Positions 43,257 through 52,065 of a DNA stretch of 64,000 nt are shown piece by piece (position 1 is the first letter of the stretch; every line of letters begins with the position of its first letter). The notes below the pieces were generated by a model. It worked only from the letters and a program-made list of their open reading frames with translations, did no database searches and was not told the origin of the DNA. The stretch covers positions 62,001 through 126,000 of the forward strand of contig DAIDGU010000026.1 in the NCBI GenBank assembly GCA_027459785.1, written 5' to 3'. The DNA is from Ktedonobacteria bacterium (GTDB taxonomy: Bacteria > Chloroflexota > Ktedonobacteria > Ktedonobacterales > JACDGC01). The position numbers and the translations under genes are program-made.

Positions 43257-44201
43257 TCAGCCCTGCACGATGCTGTCGATGCGCGCGAGGATCTCCGGCG
43301 TGAGGGTGATCTCAGCGGCTTTGAGATTTTCCGCGACTTGCGCCGGTTCGGTCGCGCCGGTGATGACGCTGCTCACGCCGGGTTGGCGCAGCACCCAGGC
43401 CAGCGCCAGTTGGCCGCGTGAGATGCCCAGTTCATCGGCCACGTCTTTCAAGGCGCGCACGTTGTTGACGTTGGCGTCGTTCAGCAGGCGCTCGCGCACC
43501 CAATCTTCTTTGGCGAAGCGCGAGCCTTCTGGCACGCCCGCATCGTATTTGCCCGTCAGCATGCCCTGCGCCAGCGGCGAGAACACCACCAGGCCGATGC
43601 CGCGCGGCTCCGTCACCGGCAGAATCTCGCCTTCCACGCGCTCACGATAGAGCAGCGAATATTGCGGCTGCTCGGACTGCGGCGGATAGTAGCCGTGCTT
43701 TTGGCACAGATCATACGCCTCGGCGATCTGGTCGCCGCTCCATTCCGATGTTCCCCAATACAGCACTTTGCCCTGGTGGATCAGGTCGTCCATCGCGCGC
43801 ACCGTCTCCAGGATCGGCGTGTTTGGGTCGGCGCGGTGGCAAAAGTAGATATCGACATGGTCGGTTCCCAACCGCTGCAAGCTGTGATCGATGCTCTCGA
43901 TGATGTGCTTGCGCGAGAGGCCACGGTCGGTGATGGCGTCGCTCATCGGCCAAAAGACCTTGGTTGAGATTACCAGCGCTTGCCGGGGAAATTGCTGCAA
44001 GACCTTGCCCATCTGCCGTTCGGCCTCGCCGCGTGCATAGATGTCGGCCAGGTCGAAGAAGTTGATGCCAGCATCATAGGCCGTCTTCACGATCTGTTGG
44101 GCAGTATCCTGGGCCATCTTGCCCTCGCCAAAGTTGATCCAGCCGCCCAGCGCGACACTGCTCACTTGTAATCCCGCGCTGCCTAAACGCCGATATTGCA
44201 T
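43257..44201 (-). CDS. Aldo/keto reductase (Kv-beta/YghZ-like)
   Basis: 314 residues, GAGGAG before the ATG. NADPH-dependent carbonyl reductase. The catalytic tetrad is Asp50, Tyr55 (FFDLADIYARGEAE), Lys81 (ISTKVFW) and His122 (YFCHRADP). The nucleotide-site region near the end (SSVITGATEPAQVAENLKAAE) matches the K-channel-beta/tas branch. Length normal. Monocistronic. Substrate unknown. Confidence 0.93.
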   Translation of the reverse strand: MQYRRLGSAGLQVSSVALGGWINFGEGKMAQDTAQQIVKTAYDAGINFFDLADIYARGEAERQMGKVLQQFPRQALVISTKVFWPMSDAITDRGLSRKHIIESIDHSLQRLGTDHVDIYFCHRADPNTPILETVRAMDDLIHQGKVLYWGTSEWSGDQIAEAYDLCQKHGYYPPQSEQPQYSLLYRERVEGEILPVTEPRGIGLVVFSPLAQGMLTGKYDAGVPEGSRFAKEDWVRERLLNDANVNNVRALKDVADELGISRGQLALAWVLRQPGVSSVITGATEPAQVAENLKAAEITLTPEILARIDSIVQG

Positions 44202-44230
44202 GGAAGAAGCTCCTCTGTCTGCTGTAGTAA

Positions 44231-44283
44231 AGCTCGGCGGACAGGAATGTCCGCCCCACGATGATCATTGTCCGCCCCACGTC
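44231..44283. repeat. GGACAGGAATGTCCGCCCCACG repeat pair
   Basis: The copy at 44240 (GGCGGACAGGAATGTCCGCC) is a palindrome with 8-bp arms; the partial TTGTCCGCCCCACGT follows at 44267. Lies upstream of the reductase gene. Confidence 0.7.
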
Positions 44284-44409
44284 CCCTCTGCGATCCTGAC
44301 AAGTACATTGTAGGCGCTCGTGTGGCGTGGGGACAAACGGTATGCCTGACTACCCAAGGACCATCTTCCTAGTGGAGCCGCACGGCCCTTGCCGGATCGC
44401 CCTGTCCCC

Positions 44410-44418
44410 TGCTACAAT
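44410..44418 (+). promoter_or_regulatory. Extended -10 (TGCTACAAT) for the gene at 44463
   Basis: 45 bp before the start codon, with AGGGTAGGG near the start as a weak ribosome site. Confidence 0.5.
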
Positions 44419-44462
44419 AGCCGTCGGCACAACTGAAACGATCAGGGTAGGGTAGTGCGATC

Positions 44463-45203
44463 ATGGTGCAACGCTTCCAAAAATCACTCGACGCTTTCAT
44501 CGAACGCTTTCAGGATCGCTGGGAGACGCAAGCGAGCTTCCGGGCGACGTGGAGTACGCTCGGCAGCGCTCTGGCCCTACTCTTTCTCTGTAGCTGCGCC
44601 CTGTTGGGAACCAATGTCCTCTCCGGCTTTTTCAACGGACCGTCCAGTCCCACGCAGGCGCAAGTGATCATCAATGGCAATGCCAACAACGGCAGCACCT
44701 TTCCCCTCGCCACCGATCAAGCGGGGGCGACGGATATCCCGCTGACCAGCGGCACCCCCGTGGCCACGGTGACGTTTTCGCCGACTGCCACCCCCACCGT
44801 CACTCCCCCCGTGCCGGCCACCCCCACACCTCAGCCCACCGGCAGCGCCTCCACCACGCCCACCCCATCTGGCACGCCCGCCGCCGGCCAGCCTTTTACC
44901 GTCACTATGATCATCACGCCGATGGTTGTTGGCCAGACGGCCACCATCACGAACATCCAGACGGCGAATCAGCCGCAGCCGAACCAACAGATGCAGATCA
45001 CGCTGCAATTCGGCAACGATCCCAACTGCACCGCGTCGCCGACCCCGAATCCCGTGCAGCTTGATGCCAACGGCAACGACGCCGGCCCAGCGACCATCCA
45101 GGTGCCGGCTTGCACGCAAAATAATGCAACGGTGAGCGCGGTCTTCACCATCGGCAGCCAGCAGTATATCAATCCGAACGTCGGCACGGCGACCAAGGGC
45201 TAG
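44463..45203 (+). CDS. Single-pass exported protein with Thr/Pro-rich stalk
   Basis: 246 residues. A cytoplasmic amphipathic start (VQRFQKSLDAFIERFQDRW) leads to one membrane helix at about 35-56 (LALLFLCSCALLGTNVL). Outside the membrane come a 70-residue Thr/Pro/Ser stalk and a beta-rich domain of about 95 residues with two Cys (NDPNCTAS, VPACTQ), which may pair. The helix contains Cys residues that could act as a lipobox but the fit is poor. Similar plan to the exported proteins at 14.9 and 18.8 kb. The stop TAG shares CTAG with the convergent ferredoxin gene. Confidence 0.7.
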   Translation: MVQRFQKSLDAFIERFQDRWETQASFRATWSTLGSALALLFLCSCALLGTNVLSGFFNGPSSPTQAQVIINGNANNGSTFPLATDQAGATDIPLTSGTPVATVTFSPTATPTVTPPVPATPTPQPTGSASTTPTPSGTPAAGQPFTVTMIITPMVVGQTATITNIQTANQPQPNQQMQITLQFGNDPNCTASPTPNPVQLDANGNDAGPATIQVPACTQNNATVSAVFTIGSQQYINPNVGTATKG

Positions 45204-45607
45204 CCCTCACGCGCCGGAGCCGGCGGGCGACCGATGGGATGCTTTGCGGCGTCGCGTTTCAGCTTATGCGCGCCGGGCGTGTTGCGATAGCGCAGGCGCT
45301 CGACGGGGCGGCCATTGAGCAGATGCTCGCGCACGATCTCCTCGGCGTCGGCGGGCTGCACGTCCCAGTACCACACGTTGTCGGGATAGACCACCACCAT
45401 CGGCCCGAAACCACATTGGTCCAGGCAGCCGCTTTTGTTGATGCGCACGCGCCCGTGCAGGCCCGCCTCGCCCACCAGCCGCTTCAGCCGCGCATGCACG
45501 CCCAGCCCATCGCCATCAATCGTCGCACACCAATCGCCCGTCGTGCAGACGAAGACATGCTTCTCCCAGATCGCCCCCGTCACGGCGTTATCATCAACTT
45601 GTGTCAT
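45200..45607 (-). CDS. Thioredoxin-like [2Fe-2S] ferredoxin
   Basis: 135 residues from ATG 45607 (GGAG 8 nt upstream); nine further upstream codons are less likely. Four cluster ligands in the thioredoxin-like pattern: HVFVCTTGDWC and INKSGCLDQCGFGPMVVVYPDNVWY. This is the (2Fe-2S) domain found in NuoE C-termini and in stand-alone ferredoxins such as the Azotobacter Shethna/FeSII-like protein. Small electron carrier; partner unknown. Arg/Pro-rich tail of about 30 residues. Convergent overlap with the exported protein gene. Confidence 0.88.
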   Translation of the reverse strand: MTQVDDNAVTGAIWEKHVFVCTTGDWCATIDGDGLGVHARLKRLVGEAGLHGRVRINKSGCLDQCGFGPMVVVYPDNVWYWDVQPADAEEIVREHLLNGRPVERLRYRNTPGAHKLKRDAAKHPIGRPPAPAREG

Positions 45608-45696
45608 GTCGATCTCCGTAAGATTCTTTTTCACCCGCCGTCTCCGCCCCGCCGTCCCCTAAGCCACCGAGAACCCGATGATTTCGTCAAACTGCT

Positions 45697-47067
45697 TCAA
45701 CCATCCGCTTGTTCCACGGTAAGCTGCGTCTTGCTGGGCTGGGCCGCGTCGGCCTGGGAGGCGCGCAGCAGCCGCGCCTCGCGCCCGAACCAGGGGGTGA
45801 GCAGCAGCATCGCGCTCATATAACAGATCGCCGCCAGGGTGAAGTCCAGCGCATAGCCGCCGTGGGCGATAAGGACGCCGCTGGCGACGCCGCCGACCGC
45901 TGACATCACCTGGAAGGCGACGTTGAAGGCGCTGCTGGCCGCGCCCCGTTGGCGGGGATGCAGGATGCTCATCATGAAGCTTTGCAGCGCCGGACCGCCC
46001 AGGTTCATCAACGTCCCGCGTAGCAGATAAAAGGCCGCCACCACCGGCACCTTCGTGATGAAGGCCAAGCCCAGCAGCAGCGGCACGGAAAGCAGTTGCG
46101 CGCTCACCGGCCCGCGCACGCCGCCGAAGCGTTCCGCCAGCAACGGCGCGCCCAGCGTCGCCACCGCCAGCACGATCGTCGAGGCCGAGGCGATGATGCC
46201 ATACGTCGCTGTGCTGACATGCAAGTGGTTGACGAAATAGAGATTGATGTAGGTCAGGAAGAGGCCCGCGCCCAACCCCAGGATCGCTTCATATGCCGTG
46301 AAGCGCGCCCCGCGCCACGCCAAAAAGCGCCGCAGCGCGGCGGGGTGCAGGTTGTGTTGCAGCCAGGCACGCCAGTCGGACCGTTCCGCCGCAACTGCCG
46401 TTCGCTCGCGCGTCTGCGCCACAGCGTCGTCCATACGCGCCAGCGGCCAGATCGACGGGATGGCAAGTAGGCCGGCCACCAACAACGCCAGTTGCAGCGG
46501 CAACACGCTGCCATGCACCAGGATGGGCCGGAATGGCGCGACGAACGGCGCGTGCAGCACCAGCGGCGATCCCATGATCACCGGCAGAAAGCCACCCAGC
46601 AGCGATCCCACCACCAGCGTCAGCGCGCCCACCGTGGCGTTGATGCTGAAGAGGTGCGTGCGTTCGACCGCTGTGCTGGTGGCCGTCAGCAACGGTGGCG
46701 TCAGCACGATATAGATCGAGGCCGACGCGCCCACGACGAAGGTGGTGGCGATCAGCACGGGGGCCAGGGGGAAGACGAGTTGGCCCGCCGCCGCGACCCC
46801 GCCGATCAGATTGCTCCAGATCAGCAGCGAGCGGATGCTATAACGGTCGGCGATGAGCAGCGCGGGAATCAGGCCCAGCCCCGCGCCGGCGATGCCCACC
46901 ACCAGCAGCACGCTCAGAAAGTCCGTCCCATAGCCGAGCCGCGTCAGAAAGATGCCATAGAGCAAGCTGATCGCGCCGGTGGCGACATTGACGATGGCAT
47001 TGCTGAGCAAAAACAGCCGCGCATTGCGCTGCAAGGCGCGCAGCCGCTGGAAATAGGTTCGTAGCAT
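45697..47067 (-). CDS. MFS transporter
   Basis: 456 residues from ATG 47067. The frame opens at 47094, but that codon lies about 10 nt from the predicted transcription start of the TGCTATAGT promoter, so the later ATG is preferred. Twelve helices; AIVNVATGAISLLYGIFLTRLG and the loop motif LLIADRYSIRSLLI are MFS-like, and the central cytoplasmic loop spans about 190-240. The preceding gene encodes an XRE regulator on the same strand, suggesting a regulator/exporter pair. Substrate unknown. Confidence 0.88.
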   Translation of the reverse strand: MLRTYFQRLRALQRNARLFLLSNAIVNVATGAISLLYGIFLTRLGYGTDFLSVLLVVGIAGAGLGLIPALLIADRYSIRSLLIWSNLIGGVAAAGQLVFPLAPVLIATTFVVGASASIYIVLTPPLLTATSTAVERTHLFSINATVGALTLVVGSLLGGFLPVIMGSPLVLHAPFVAPFRPILVHGSVLPLQLALLVAGLLAIPSIWPLARMDDAVAQTRERTAVAAERSDWRAWLQHNLHPAALRRFLAWRGARFTAYEAILGLGAGLFLTYINLYFVNHLHVSTATYGIIASASTIVLAVATLGAPLLAERFGGVRGPVSAQLLSVPLLLGLAFITKVPVVAAFYLLRGTLMNLGGPALQSFMMSILHPRQRGAASSAFNVAFQVMSAVGGVASGVLIAHGGYALDFTLAAICYMSAMLLLTPWFGREARLLRASQADAAQPSKTQLTVEQADG

Positions 47068-47106
47068 CCGGTTGTCTGGCCGTCCCGCGCACATAGTCTC
47101 GCTACA

Positions 47107-47115
47107 ACTATAGCA
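47107..47115 (-). promoter_or_regulatory. Extended -10 (TGCTATAGT) overlapping the stop codon of the XRE gene
   Basis: The -10 hexamer TATAGT (47112-47107) includes the XRE stop TAG (47110-47108). Would start transcription near 47100, just ahead of the MFS gene. Confidence 0.5.
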
Positions 47116-47536
47116 CGACCATGCACGGTCCGGCTGTGAGGGTGAAGATGCCAGCGCCCCAGGCCGCGCCCATCACGGCGATGACGGCGACCTCGCTGGG
47201 GGTGGCGACAGGCGTGGCGACGGCCATGCGCGGTTCGCCGGCGCGGCGGGCGTCGCGCACGGGCGGGCGCGTGAGCGCGGCGGGCTGCGGCAGCAGGGTC
47301 GGCTGGGCCGCGCGCAATTCCTGCGCCACCAGGTCCAGCAACTCCGCGATGTCCAACTCCAACGCGCGGGCCAGTTCTTCCAGCACCCGCGCCGAAGGAT
47401 ATTTCTGGCCGCGCTCGATCTCGCCCAGGTACACCTCCGAGAGCGCAGCACGGTCGGCCAATTCGCGCAGCGTCAGCCGGCGTTCACGCCGCGCCCGCCG
47501 AATGGTGCTGCCCAACATCTCCTGTAAATCGGCCAT
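47108..47536 (-). CDS. XRE-family transcriptional regulator with hydrophobic C-terminus
   Basis: 142 residues from ATG 47536 (GAGAGG 8 nt upstream). Residues 8-70 are a Cro/CI-type HTH (IRRARRERRLTLRELADRA, then YLGEIERGQKYPS), with a following helix LARALELDIAELLDLV. A basic linker leads to a final hydrophobic stretch (VAVIAVMGAAWGAGIFTLTA) that could be a membrane anchor. Has its own TGCTATACT promoter. Likely regulates itself and the MFS gene just downstream. Its stop codon lies within the promoter of that gene. Confidence 0.85.
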   Translation of the reverse strand: MADLQEMLGSTIRRARRERRLTLRELADRAALSEVYLGEIERGQKYPSARVLEELARALELDIAELLDLVAQELRAAQPTLLPQPAALTRPPVRDARRAGEPRMAVATPVATPSEVAVIAVMGAAWGAGIFTLTAGPCMVVL

Positions 47537-47596
47537 CGCGCCACCTCTCCGGCAACCGTGAATTGCCTGCTTGGATCGTTTCCTCGGATTGGTACT

Positions 47597-47605
47597 AGTA
47601 TAGCA
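47597..47605 (-). promoter_or_regulatory. Extended -10 (TGCTATACT) for the XRE gene
   Basis: Minus-strand word 61 bp before ATG 47536; no clear -35. Confidence 0.5.
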
Positions 47606-47746
47606 CGAATCCACGTAATTGCCCTAGCTTCTCAAATAGCATGGTTCCTACCGCGCCCCCACCCCGTCCCTCCCATTCCCTCGCCATCCGCCATGCCTTG
47701 CGCGTATAATAGAAGGGAATACCGCAAAGAAACGAGTAAAATATTT

Positions 47747-48502
47747 ATGAAAACCACCCCTGTGAATACCACGTCGCAGCCAGGCACCATCCCCACGAAA
47801 AAACCGGTCAACAGCACGAAGCCAGTGGCCAGCGCCGCGAACCAGATCAGCCATGAGATCACGCGCGCGGATGCCGCGCCGGACGTGCCGCAACTGGTGG
47901 CGGCGGCCATCGGCGCGCTGATGGTCGGCCTGATCTATTGGGAATTGCCGGAAAAGCTGACCGTCGGCCCGAATTGGGTGCCGCTGGCGGCGACGGTGGC
48001 GCTGCTGGCTCCGGCGCTGCTCATCGTCTTCACCACCGACCACGGCCCCATGCATCACCTGATCCGCAAGTTCACGCTGAGTTTGCTGGTGGTGCTGACG
48101 GCAGCGCTCATCGGCTCGCTGGCGCTGCTCATCCACAATATCGTTTATATCAGCCGGGGGATCGATCTGCTGAAACCGGCAGTGTTGTTGTGGAGTTGCA
48201 ATGTGCTGATCTTCGGCATCTGGTTCTGGGAGATGGATGGCAACGGCCCGATCAATCGTCGCCGCCACCAGCATGTCGCCTCGGACTTTCAATTCCCCCA
48301 GCAGAGCGGCGGGAAGCCGGAAAAGGGCTGGTTCCCCGGCTTCATCGACTACCTCTTTCTCGCCTTCTGCACGTCCACCGCGCTCAGCCCTGCCGATACG
48401 ATGCCGCTGACGCGCCGCGCCAAGCTGATGATGATGAGTGAGGCGATCATCTCGCTGCTTATCCTCGTCCTGCTCGTCTCGCGCTCGGTAAATATCATCT
48501 AG
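47747..48502 (+). CDS. Integral membrane protein with four to five helices
   Basis: 251 residues from ATG 47747, behind a TATAAT at 47705-47710. A polar Thr/Pro-rich N-terminus of about 40 residues precedes helices around 47-66, 75-95, 105-130, 140-160 and 228-250. The block FCTSTALSPADTMPLTRRAKLMM between helices 4 and 5 is strongly conserved-looking and resembles DUF1345-like or ion-channel-associated membrane proteins that I have seen without assigned function. Neighbours give no hint. Function unknown. Confidence 0.7.
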   Translation: MKTTPVNTTSQPGTIPTKKPVNSTKPVASAANQISHEITRADAAPDVPQLVAAAIGALMVGLIYWELPEKLTVGPNWVPLAATVALLAPALLIVFTTDHGPMHHLIRKFTLSLLVVLTAALIGSLALLIHNIVYISRGIDLLKPAVLLWSCNVLIFGIWFWEMDGNGPINRRRHQHVASDFQFPQQSGGKPEKGWFPGFIDYLFLAFCTSTALSPADTMPLTRRAKLMMMSEAIISLLILVLLVSRSVNII

Positions 48503-48519
48503 ACACGAGGGTATGCCCG

Positions 48520-48597
48520 CTCCTGTCTGTCAGTCAACCCGGAGGATAGACATTCTTGTCTGTCACAGCGGCGGACAGGAATGTCCGCCCCACGTTT
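48520..48597. repeat. Three-part GACAGGAATGTC repeat cluster
   Basis: Contains TGTCTGTCAG, GGATAGACATTCTTGTCTGTC and the palindrome GGCGGACAGGAATGTCCGCC followed by CCACG, between the convergent membrane protein and M48 peptidase genes. Confidence 0.7.
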
Positions 48598-48617
48598 TGT
48601 GGTTCGTCCCACGCGGA

Positions 48618-49481
48618 TCAGCCCATGACCATGTTCTGGTACGTGCGCGATTGCGCCCAGGACATCACCTCCGCCGCGCGCACCACGGCCAGGGGATGCG
48701 TGAGGAAGGTCGTCTGTAACAGCTTATAGAGATTATCCAGCAGGTCGTTGTCGAGTTCCTTGAAGGCGCTGGCCTGGGACAGAAACTCCATGTGGTCGCG
48801 CTGCTCGTCCACCGCACCGCCGGCCAGCTTCATCATCACCTGGATCATGACTTCGGGATCCTGGCAGGTGAGCAGGCCGAAGCGGTCGCCCGTCAACTCG
48901 CTGGCACGGCTCCAGCGAAAGAGCGCCATGCGCAGCGCGGCGATGGCGATGCCCGCGCCCGGCAAGCATTTTAGCCCCATCTCGATCAACGGTTGGACAA
49001 GTACGGCCATCGTCGTATACAAGCAGTGGCCGCTGAGGATGTGGCCGATCTCATGGCCGATGACAGCCAGCAACTGATCGTCATTGAAGCCGTCCACACT
49101 GGCGCTGTGGAGCATGATGAATGGTTTCTTGTGACCATAGGTGTAGGCGTTCAGGATCGGATGCTGCGTGACATAGAGTTCGGCGGGGTCTTCTACACCC
49201 AAGATGGTATTCGCCTCATTGAAGAGATACCAGACGCGCGGGAACTGGCGCGGCGTCACCTTGACGCTGCTCGAAATATTCTGTACGTACAGAATCCGTT
49301 CCCAACCGTGCTGAATAATGAAGGCGATCAGTTGGTCCAGCAACGGGATCTTCTTCAGCGCGTCCAGCGCCATGCGATCTTCGGGGTGTTGCACCGCTTC
49401 CCACGCGACATTTTTGAAGCGGCGGCGGGTCCGCACCAGGCCATATTCAGGTTCCGGCTTCAAATCGATTGCTCCCTTCAT
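48618..49481 (-). CDS. M48-family zinc metallopeptidase
   Basis: 287 residues from ATG 49481; the GTG at 49508 overlaps the -10 box and is excluded. HEXXH motif His143-Glu144-His147 (VIGHEIGHILSGH) with the third ligand Glu in ELTGDRFGLL. No strong N-terminal membrane helices, unlike HtpX, so a soluble or peripheral Ste24-like protease; a hydrophobic stretch after the motif (GLKCLPGAGIAIAAL) may contact the membrane. C-terminal AEVMSWAQS end is typical of Chloroflexota and cyanobacterial M48 proteins. Substrate unknown. Confidence 0.9.
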   Translation of the reverse strand: MKGAIDLKPEPEYGLVRTRRRFKNVAWEAVQHPEDRMALDALKKIPLLDQLIAFIIQHGWERILYVQNISSSVKVTPRQFPRVWYLFNEANTILGVEDPAELYVTQHPILNAYTYGHKKPFIMLHSASVDGFNDDQLLAVIGHEIGHILSGHCLYTTMAVLVQPLIEMGLKCLPGAGIAIAALRMALFRWSRASELTGDRFGLLTCQDPEVMIQVMMKLAGGAVDEQRDHMEFLSQASAFKELDNDLLDNLYKLLQTTFLTHPLAVVRAAEVMSWAQSRTYQNMVMG

Positions 49482-49506
49482 GCCCAAACGAACGATCAGT
49501 GCCACC

Positions 49507-49515
49507 ACTATAGCA
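49507..49515 (-). promoter_or_regulatory. Extended -10 (TGCTATAGT) for the M48 peptidase
   Basis: 26 bp before ATG 49481; predicted start near 49500, so a very short leader. Confidence 0.5.
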
Positions 49516-49552
49516 CGGTTGGCACAGGAAGGGAAGGGGGCGTTCGCGCCGC

Positions 49553-50974
49553 TCAGGTCGGCGCGTCGCCCGCCAGGCGCGTCGCCGCCGCCAGCAGCGC
49601 GATGCTCTCGCGCAGCGTGGCTTCGTCGCGTTCCGCCTGGGCCAGCGCCACGGCCTGGCGGGCCGTCGTCAGCGCCCGCGCGGCGTCGCCGGCGCGCAGG
49701 GCCAGCGCGGCCACCCGCCGGGTGGCGAAGCCGATGGCGCGCAGATCTTTCCCCGCGAGCGCCGCAACCAGCGCCTCATCAGCGAAGAGCGTGGCGCGGG
49801 CGAAGTCCTCGTCGTCCAGCGCGACATCCGCCAGTTGCGTCGCCAGGAGGAGCGTCTCATTCGTGGCGCTCGCGGCGCGGGCGCAGATCAACCCCGTTTC
49901 CAGCAGAGGTCGCAGGATGGCGCGAGCCTCTGGCGTGGCGCGACGGCGCAGCAGCGGCACCAACATCTGGCACAGGTGGTAAACGTATTCCGGCGCACGC
50001 ATCTGGCGGGCGAGGTCAGCGGCCAGCAAAACGTGCGGCGCTTCCGGTGCCAGCGCCACCCACGCCTCCACATCCGTCAGGGCTTCCAGGGCGGGATCAG
50101 GCGTCAGGCCAGCGCCGGCGTCATCAGCATCATCCGGCTCCGCATCGCCTTCGTCCTCTGCCGCCGCGTCGATCGTGGGCAGGGTCGGGCCGGCGATGAT
50201 CGTGGCGAAGCGTGTCGCCCAATTGGTGAAGGTGGCGAAGGCGATCTCCGCTGGCGTGAGGTGGGCCAGGTCCGGCGGCAGATCGACGCCCTCCGCCCGC
50301 CAGGTGGCCAGCCCGCTGCCCGCCACCGCACGCACATACGGATCGAGCGCGATGCGCCGGTAGGTGCTGGGCGAACGAAGCACATCGCCATCGTCCACGC
50401 TGAGGTCGGCGAGGTCCGCCAGGCCCAAGGCCACCAGGCGATCCAGATCATCCGCCGTCACCAGCATCTCCAGCACCGCCGCGCTCTCGCGGGCCACGGT
50501 GAGGGCATGTTCGCGGCTGAGGGTGGCGGGTGGCGCGGCCCAGACGGCGAGCGAATGGAGCAGCCAGCGTTGTTCGCGGGTGAGCGCGCGATAGGCGATG
50601 ATATACGTGATGTCGATGCCCAGGTGCGGCTGCCCGCTCTGCTTGCCGACGGGGCGCAGTTCCATCCAGTGCATCGTGTCGGCGATGCCGCGCGCCGTGA
50701 TGCTCAGTTCGACGATGGCGGCGGCGATCATGCTGAGGGCGGTGCGGGCCGTGCCGACAAGCTGCACGACGCGCTTCACATCCACCTCGTCGAGTTGCGC
50801 CACCACCTCGGCGTCATCGGGCGCGGTATGCATGAAGGTGCGCAGGATACGCGCCCGGCGCTGCACCTCCGCGCGCAAAAAATCCACCGCTTCTTCCGGT
50901 GGCACCAGTTCGATCTGCCGCACGATAGCTTCCAGTTCATCGCCGGCGGTTCCCTGAGCATCGGGATAGGTCAT
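49553..50974 (-). CDS. Hypothetical helical-repeat (TPR-like) protein
   Basis: 473 residues from ATG 50974 (GAGG 9 nt upstream). Almost entirely helical and Ala/Leu/Arg-rich. The N-terminal half contains a segment LTREQRWLLHSLAVWAAPPA resembling the winged-helix part of STAND/NACHT proteins, and the last 140 residues look like TPR units (DLRAIGFATRRVAALALRAG, ARALTTARQAVALAQAERDE). An acidic linker separates the halves. No P-loop, so not itself an NTPase. It may be the scaffold half of a split STAND-type regulator. Function unknown. Confidence 0.65.
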   Translation of the reverse strand: MTYPDAQGTAGDELEAIVRQIELVPPEEAVDFLRAEVQRRARILRTFMHTAPDDAEVVAQLDEVDVKRVVQLVGTARTALSMIAAAIVELSITARGIADTMHWMELRPVGKQSGQPHLGIDITYIIAYRALTREQRWLLHSLAVWAAPPATLSREHALTVARESAAVLEMLVTADDLDRLVALGLADLADLSVDDGDVLRSPSTYRRIALDPYVRAVAGSGLATWRAEGVDLPPDLAHLTPAEIAFATFTNWATRFATIIAGPTLPTIDAAAEDEGDAEPDDADDAGAGLTPDPALEALTDVEAWVALAPEAPHVLLAADLARQMRAPEYVYHLCQMLVPLLRRRATPEARAILRPLLETGLICARAASATNETLLLATQLADVALDDEDFARATLFADEALVAALAGKDLRAIGFATRRVAALALRAGDAARALTTARQAVALAQAERDEATLRESIALLAAATRLAGDAPT

Positions 50975-51135
50975 GGCTGTCGTCCTCATTTACTCGCGAA
51001 AAAAACACTCCCCCCAGCGTATAACGCCGAAAGGAGATATGGCAAATCGGCGCGAACACCCCCAATCCACGGCAACGGCGCGCTGAATCGCCTTCGTATA
51101 TGGGAGATGATGCCCTTGCCGCCGCTAGCGAAGCA

Positions 51136-51870
51136 TCAGCGCCCGAAGCGGAAATATTTGAAGCCGTTGGCATAGGTGAAGTCATGGCCGTGCTGGCGTG
51201 CTTCGGCGGCCTCTTCTTTCGCGCCGGCCTCCACCCACTCGGCGGGGTCGCGCGAGATCTGCGAGGTGTGCGCCTTGAGCGCGGCCACCTGGCATTCCAG
51301 ATCCGCCGGTGTGACTTCCAGCCAGCGATCGGTGTGGGTGGTGTTGGTCAGGTACAGTTCCTTCACGTCGTGCGGTTCCAGCCCCTCGTCGTAGTAAAGT
51401 TCGGGGAAGATCAGCCGCATGCTGGCAGAAGGCATGATCGCGCCCAGCGTCACCTCGCCCACACAGCGATGGTCGGGATGATTGATGTAGCTCTGGCCGT
51501 GGTAAAACGTCGTGGGATCTTGCGTGATGACGATCTGGGGGCGGGTCTGGCGGATGACGCGCGTCACGTCGCGCCGCAGGTCCAGCGTGGGTTGCAGCAT
51601 CGAATCGACATAGTTCAGGAAGATCACATCGCGCGTCACGCCCAGGCGGCGCGCGGCCTCCTGCGCCTCGCCCTGGCGGATCTGTGCCAGTTGCGCACGG
51701 GTCTTGATCGCTGGATCGCGCGTGCCGCAGTCGCCGTTCGTCAGCAAGCAATAGTCGATGTGGTGGCCTTCCCGCGCCAGGCGGGCGATGGCGGCCCCGC
51801 ACATGAATTCGCCGTCGTCGGGGTGGGCCATGACAACCAGCACCCGCTGGGCCGCTTGTGGTTCAGCCAT
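51136..51870 (-). CDS. PIG-L/LmbE-family N-acetylglucosaminyl deacetylase-like protein
   Basis: 244 residues. Zinc-dependent deacetylase fold with the AHPDD motif at residues 15-19 and the second His motif YINHPDHR. The family removes acetyl groups from GlcNAc-linked small molecules (mycothiol, bacillithiol, teicoplanin pathways) or related amides. No thiol-biosynthesis gene is adjacent, so the substrate is open. Terminal FGFKYFRFGR-like strand complete. Confidence 0.9.
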   Translation of the reverse strand: MAEPQAAQRVLVVMAHPDDGEFMCGAAIARLAREGHHIDYCLLTNGDCGTRDPAIKTRAQLAQIRQGEAQEAARRLGVTRDVIFLNYVDSMLQPTLDLRRDVTRVIRQTRPQIVITQDPTTFYHGQSYINHPDHRCVGEVTLGAIMPSASMRLIFPELYYDEGLEPHDVKELYLTNTTHTDRWLEVTPADLECQVAALKAHTSQISRDPAEWVEAGAKEEAAEARQHGHDFTYANGFKYFRFGR

Positions 51871-51999
51871 GAATATTTCTGCTATCCTCTCCGGTCAAAA
51901 AATGCGCAGTCGCCCTTCGATTATGGCATAACTCGCGCAACGTTGCCACACCGCCATGCGCGCAGCGCCACCAGCATCCTGCATCCACCCCCTGATGTT

Positions 52000-52008
52000 T
52001 GCTACAAT
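52000..52008 (+). promoter_or_regulatory. Extended -10 (TGCTACAAT) for the dienelactone hydrolase gene
   Basis: Identical to the word at 44410; 57 bp before the start codon. Confidence 0.5.
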
Positions 52009-52065
52009 TCAGAGCGTGAGCTTCGCGTCACACATCTTGCCAGCAGAAAGAGGCTAGAGCCACCC

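Noticed and set aside
51100..52065. Long upstream extension of the dienelactone hydrolase
   Set aside because: It is antisense to the PIG-L gene and precedes the TGCTACAAT promoter.
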